Below, in pieces: positions 5,455 through 7,347 of a stretch of 7,347 bases of DNA; the stretch's first letter is position 1, and each line of letters opens with the position of its first letter. The stretch is taken from assembly GCA_938008535.1 (NCBI GenBank), contig CALLKF010000136.1:1-7347 (forward strand), in the 5' to 3' direction. The DNA comes from an uncultured Saprospirales bacterium. GTDB taxonomy: Bacteria; Bacteroidota; Bacteroidia; Chitinophagales; JADIYW01. The notes beneath the pieces are model-generated. The model had not been told where the DNA came from. It did no database searches and worked only from the letters and a program-made list of their open reading frames with translations. The position numbers and the translations under genes are program-made.

Positions 5455-7347
5455 TGGCTTTTTGTTTAATGAAATTTTAGAATTGAAAATGATGTATAAC
5501 AATGGTAATACAAACAAGGTTAAGAAAGTAGCAGTTATTAAACCACCAATTACAACTGTTGCTAATGGTTTCTGAACTTCTGCACCAGCACTACCACTTA
5601 ATGCCATTGGTAAAAATCCTAATGAAGCTACGGTTGCTGTCATTAAAACTGGTCGTAAGCGAATTTTTGTACCTTCAATAACACGGCTAACAACGTCATT
5701 CCAGCCATCTTTTTCTAACTGGTTAAATGTGCCAATCAAAACAATTCCGTTTAAAACCGCTACGCCAAACAATGCGATAAAGCCAATACCTGCTGAAATG
5801 CTAAAAGGCATACCACGAATTAATAAAGCAAAAACACCACCGATAGCACTCATTGGAATAGCAGTAAAAATTAAGGTTGCTTGTTTCAAAGAATTAAACG
5901 TGAAGTATAAGAGCATAAAGATTAACAATAAAGAAATTGGTACTGCTATCATTAAGCGTTTAGATGCTTTTTGAAGATTTTCAAACGTACCACCATAAGT
6001 GAAATAATAACCTGACGGCAATTTAATTTCAGCAGTAAGTTTGTGCTGAATCTCCTCCACAACACTTTGAACATCTCTTTCATCTACATTAAAACCGACG
6101 ACTACTCTGCGCTTACCTGCTTCACGGCTAATTTGTGCTGCACCTAATTTATAAGATACGTTTGCAACTTGTGATAACGGTATTTGATTGCCAAATGATG
6201 TAGGTATAAATAAATTATTTACATCGTCAATGGTACTTCTATATGCACTATCTAAACGAACTACTAAATCAAATTTCCGTTCATTCTCATATACAACTCC
6301 AGTAGATTTTCCTGCAAATGCAGTACTGATAATATCGTTTACATCTTCAATATTTAAACCGTAGTTTGCTAATCTCATTCTGTCATACTCTACATTGATT
6401 TGAGGTAAGCCATCTACACGTTCAATCATTGGTGTTGTTGCTCCATCTACCTTTTGGATAATCTTGCCTACTTTGTTTGCATACGCCAAAAGTGTGTCCA
6501 TATTTTCACCGAAAACTTTAACTGCAACATCTTGTCGAATACCTGTCATTAACTCATTAAATCGCATTTGTATCGGCTGATTTTTCTCAAAGAAAACGCC
6601 AGGAATAGCTTCTAATCGCTCGATGATTTCATCAGCTAATTCATCATAACTTTTATCTGATTTCCATTCTTTTTGAGGTTTAAGAATTATCATCATATCT
6701 GTTGCTTCAGGTGGCATTGGGTCGGTTGGTACTTCTGCTGCTCCAGTTTTGCCGACAACCATTTTTACCTCATCAAATTGTTTTATAATTCGAGATGCTT
6801 GCATGGATGTTTCTAAACTTTGGCTAAGAGATGTGCCTTGTGGTAAAATACAATGAAAAGCAAAATCACCTTCCTGAAGTGTCGGAATAAATTCGCCACC
6901 CATTCTGCTAAATATAAATAATGAGGTAGCAAAAAGTATAACTGTAATTGTTATCAGCACGTACTTTAATCTAATAGCTTTATTTAATAATGGTTGATAG
7001 ATTTTGTAAAAGAATGCCATCATTTTATCCGATATAGTATCATGTGGTTTTAATTGTTTAGGCAATATTAAAGCACACATCATAGGTATATAAGTTAACG
7101 ACAATATCAATGCACCAAAAATTGCAAAGCTAACTGTCATTGCCATTGGCTTGAACATTTTACCTTCAATACCTATTAAAGACAAAATAGGTATATACAC
7201 TATCAAGATTATTATTTCACCAAAAGCAGCACTACTTCTGATTTTTGAAGCCGACTGAAATACTTCATCATCCATTTCTGATTGAGATAGTTTCTGTACG
7301 GATTGCCTTAACCCTAAATGGTGTAAGGTGGCTTCTACAATAATTAC
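4216..7347 (-). CDS. czcA: CzcA/CusA-family heavy-metal RND pump fused to a C-terminal TolC-type outer-membrane efflux protein (5' partial)
   Basis: Proton-driven inner-membrane pump fused to its outer-membrane channel. The frame is open to the right edge, so the Met at 7275 is internal and the true start lies outside. The 1043 visible residues begin in TM4 (VIIVEATLHHLG). E5 fits the third acidic residue of the CzcA proton relay; the two Asp would lie upstream. Next come TM5-TM7 (about 43-146), EFIPTLQEGD opening the second periplasmic domain (about 152-161), then TM8-TM12 (about 468-621, including FGVAVLNGIVLIG). The segment MRFNELMTGIRQDVAVKVFG resembles CzcA-type divalent-cation pumps more than CusA. 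Residues 632-651 look like a signal peptide, and 652-1043 form a complete TolC-like domain starting LSLEEITSVALKNS. About 410 residues seem missing, giving a full length near 1450, as in known Bacteroidota fusions. The czcB-type adaptor starts 6 bases after the TAA stop. Family is certain; exact metal is inferred. Confidence 0.95.
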   Translation of the reverse strand, partial: VIIVEATLHHLGLRQSVQKLSQSEMDDEVFQSASKIRSSAAFGEIIILIVYIPILSLIGIEGKMFKPMAMTVSFAIFGALILSLTYIPMMCALILPKQLKPHDTISDKMMAFFYKIYQPLLNKAIRLKYVLITITVILFATSLFIFSRMGGEFIPTLQEGDFAFHCILPQGTSLSQSLETSMQASRIIKQFDEVKMVVGKTGAAEVPTDPMPPEATDMMIILKPQKEWKSDKSYDELADEIIERLEAIPGVFFEKNQPIQMRFNELMTGIRQDVAVKVFGENMDTLLAYANKVGKIIQKVDGATTPMIERVDGLPQINVEYDRMRLANYGLNIEDVNDIISTAFAGKSTGVVYENERKFDLVVRLDSAYRSTIDDVNNLFIPTSFGNQIPLSQVANVSYKLGAAQISREAGKRRVVVGFNVDERDVQSVVEEIQHKLTAEIKLPSGYYFTYGGTFENLQKASKRLMIAVPISLLLIFMLLYFTFNSLKQATLIFTAIPMSAIGGVFALLIRGMPFSISAGIGFIALFGVAVLNGIVLIGTFNQLEKDGWNDVVSRVIEGTKIRLRPVLMTATVASLGFLPMALSGSAGAEVQKPLATVVIGGLITATFLTLFVLPLLYIIFNSKISLNKKPMKSITSILVILLLSTHFANAQTNQLSLEEITSVALKNSSKLKADELAVLATKSLSKSAKEIPKTNFNVQLGQYNSKKFDNAFEISQTIPFPSLFSAKREAVKAEVISKELSKQITENEIKAQVQTYYYQLVFFENNKNKLLHLDSLYVDFVNASALRFKTGETKQLEKTTAEAKRSEIKLLLQESENNITATYNLLKMWMNTSDDFSIATVQPYLPLQTVTIVDTNLLAQNPIIKKILQEATVAEQNKKVEKAIGLPDFTFGYNNQSLIGFQTINNQEKYFNAGNRFHVGSIGIGIPLTFGATKAKIKSLDYQKQALQATAQNEQHQIEIQLVNAFQQYNQYMLQYNYYKQQALPTAAEIIKAAKLGYKTGDASYIEYILALQNETDVELKYLQSIHQINQTVVNINYLISK

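Noticed and set aside
5454..5490. A frameshift or lost stop codon between separate pump and TolC genes (sequencing error)
   Set aside because: The frame is continuous with no indel-like sign. Such fusions of similar length are known from Bacteroidota, so a real fusion is the simpler reading.

Overview
The window looks like a piece of a Bacteroidota chromosome or accessory element, probably from the Flavobacteriia, Sphingobacteriia or Chitinophagia. It is A+T rich. Start codons are preceded by A-rich stretches rather than Shine-Dalgarno sites. Signal peptides end in the Ala-Gln junction typical of the phylum. An RND metal pump is fused in frame to a TolC-type outer-membrane protein, an architecture familiar from this phylum. 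These points are seen in the sequence; the taxonomic assignment is inference.

All five genes lie on the minus strand, so transcription runs from position 7347 towards 1. In that order they are: a CzcA/CusA RND pump fused to a TolC module (7347-4216, 5' end outside the window); a CzcB-type lipoprotein adaptor with His-rich segments (4209-2908); a DUF3703 protein (2896-2528); a secreted four-cysteine heavy-metal-associated (HMA) protein (2501-2148); and a P1B-2 Zn/Cd-type ATPase (2143-161). Gaps are 6, 11, 26 and 4 bases, so this is almost certainly one operon whose promoter and probable regulator lie to the right of the window. No intergenic stretch exceeds 300 bases.

The genes suggest a two-stage export route for a divalent soft metal, most likely Zn2+, Cd2+ or a related ion. 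The ATPase moves metal from cytoplasm to periplasm. The secreted HMA protein and the His-rich adaptor could bind it there. The RND pump, adaptor and TolC channel would then expel it across the outer membrane. The role of the DUF3703 protein is unknown. The route is inferred from family knowledge.

The non-coding 160 bases at the left end hold the least explained signal: four perfect copies of the 8-bp palindrome ATTGCAAT within 95 bases, three of them 11 and 22 bases apart, followed by a second palindrome, CAATAC-A-GTATTG. The array may continue past the left edge. It looks like a protein-binding array (operator, iterons or recombinase arm sites) and is the main candidate for something undescribed.
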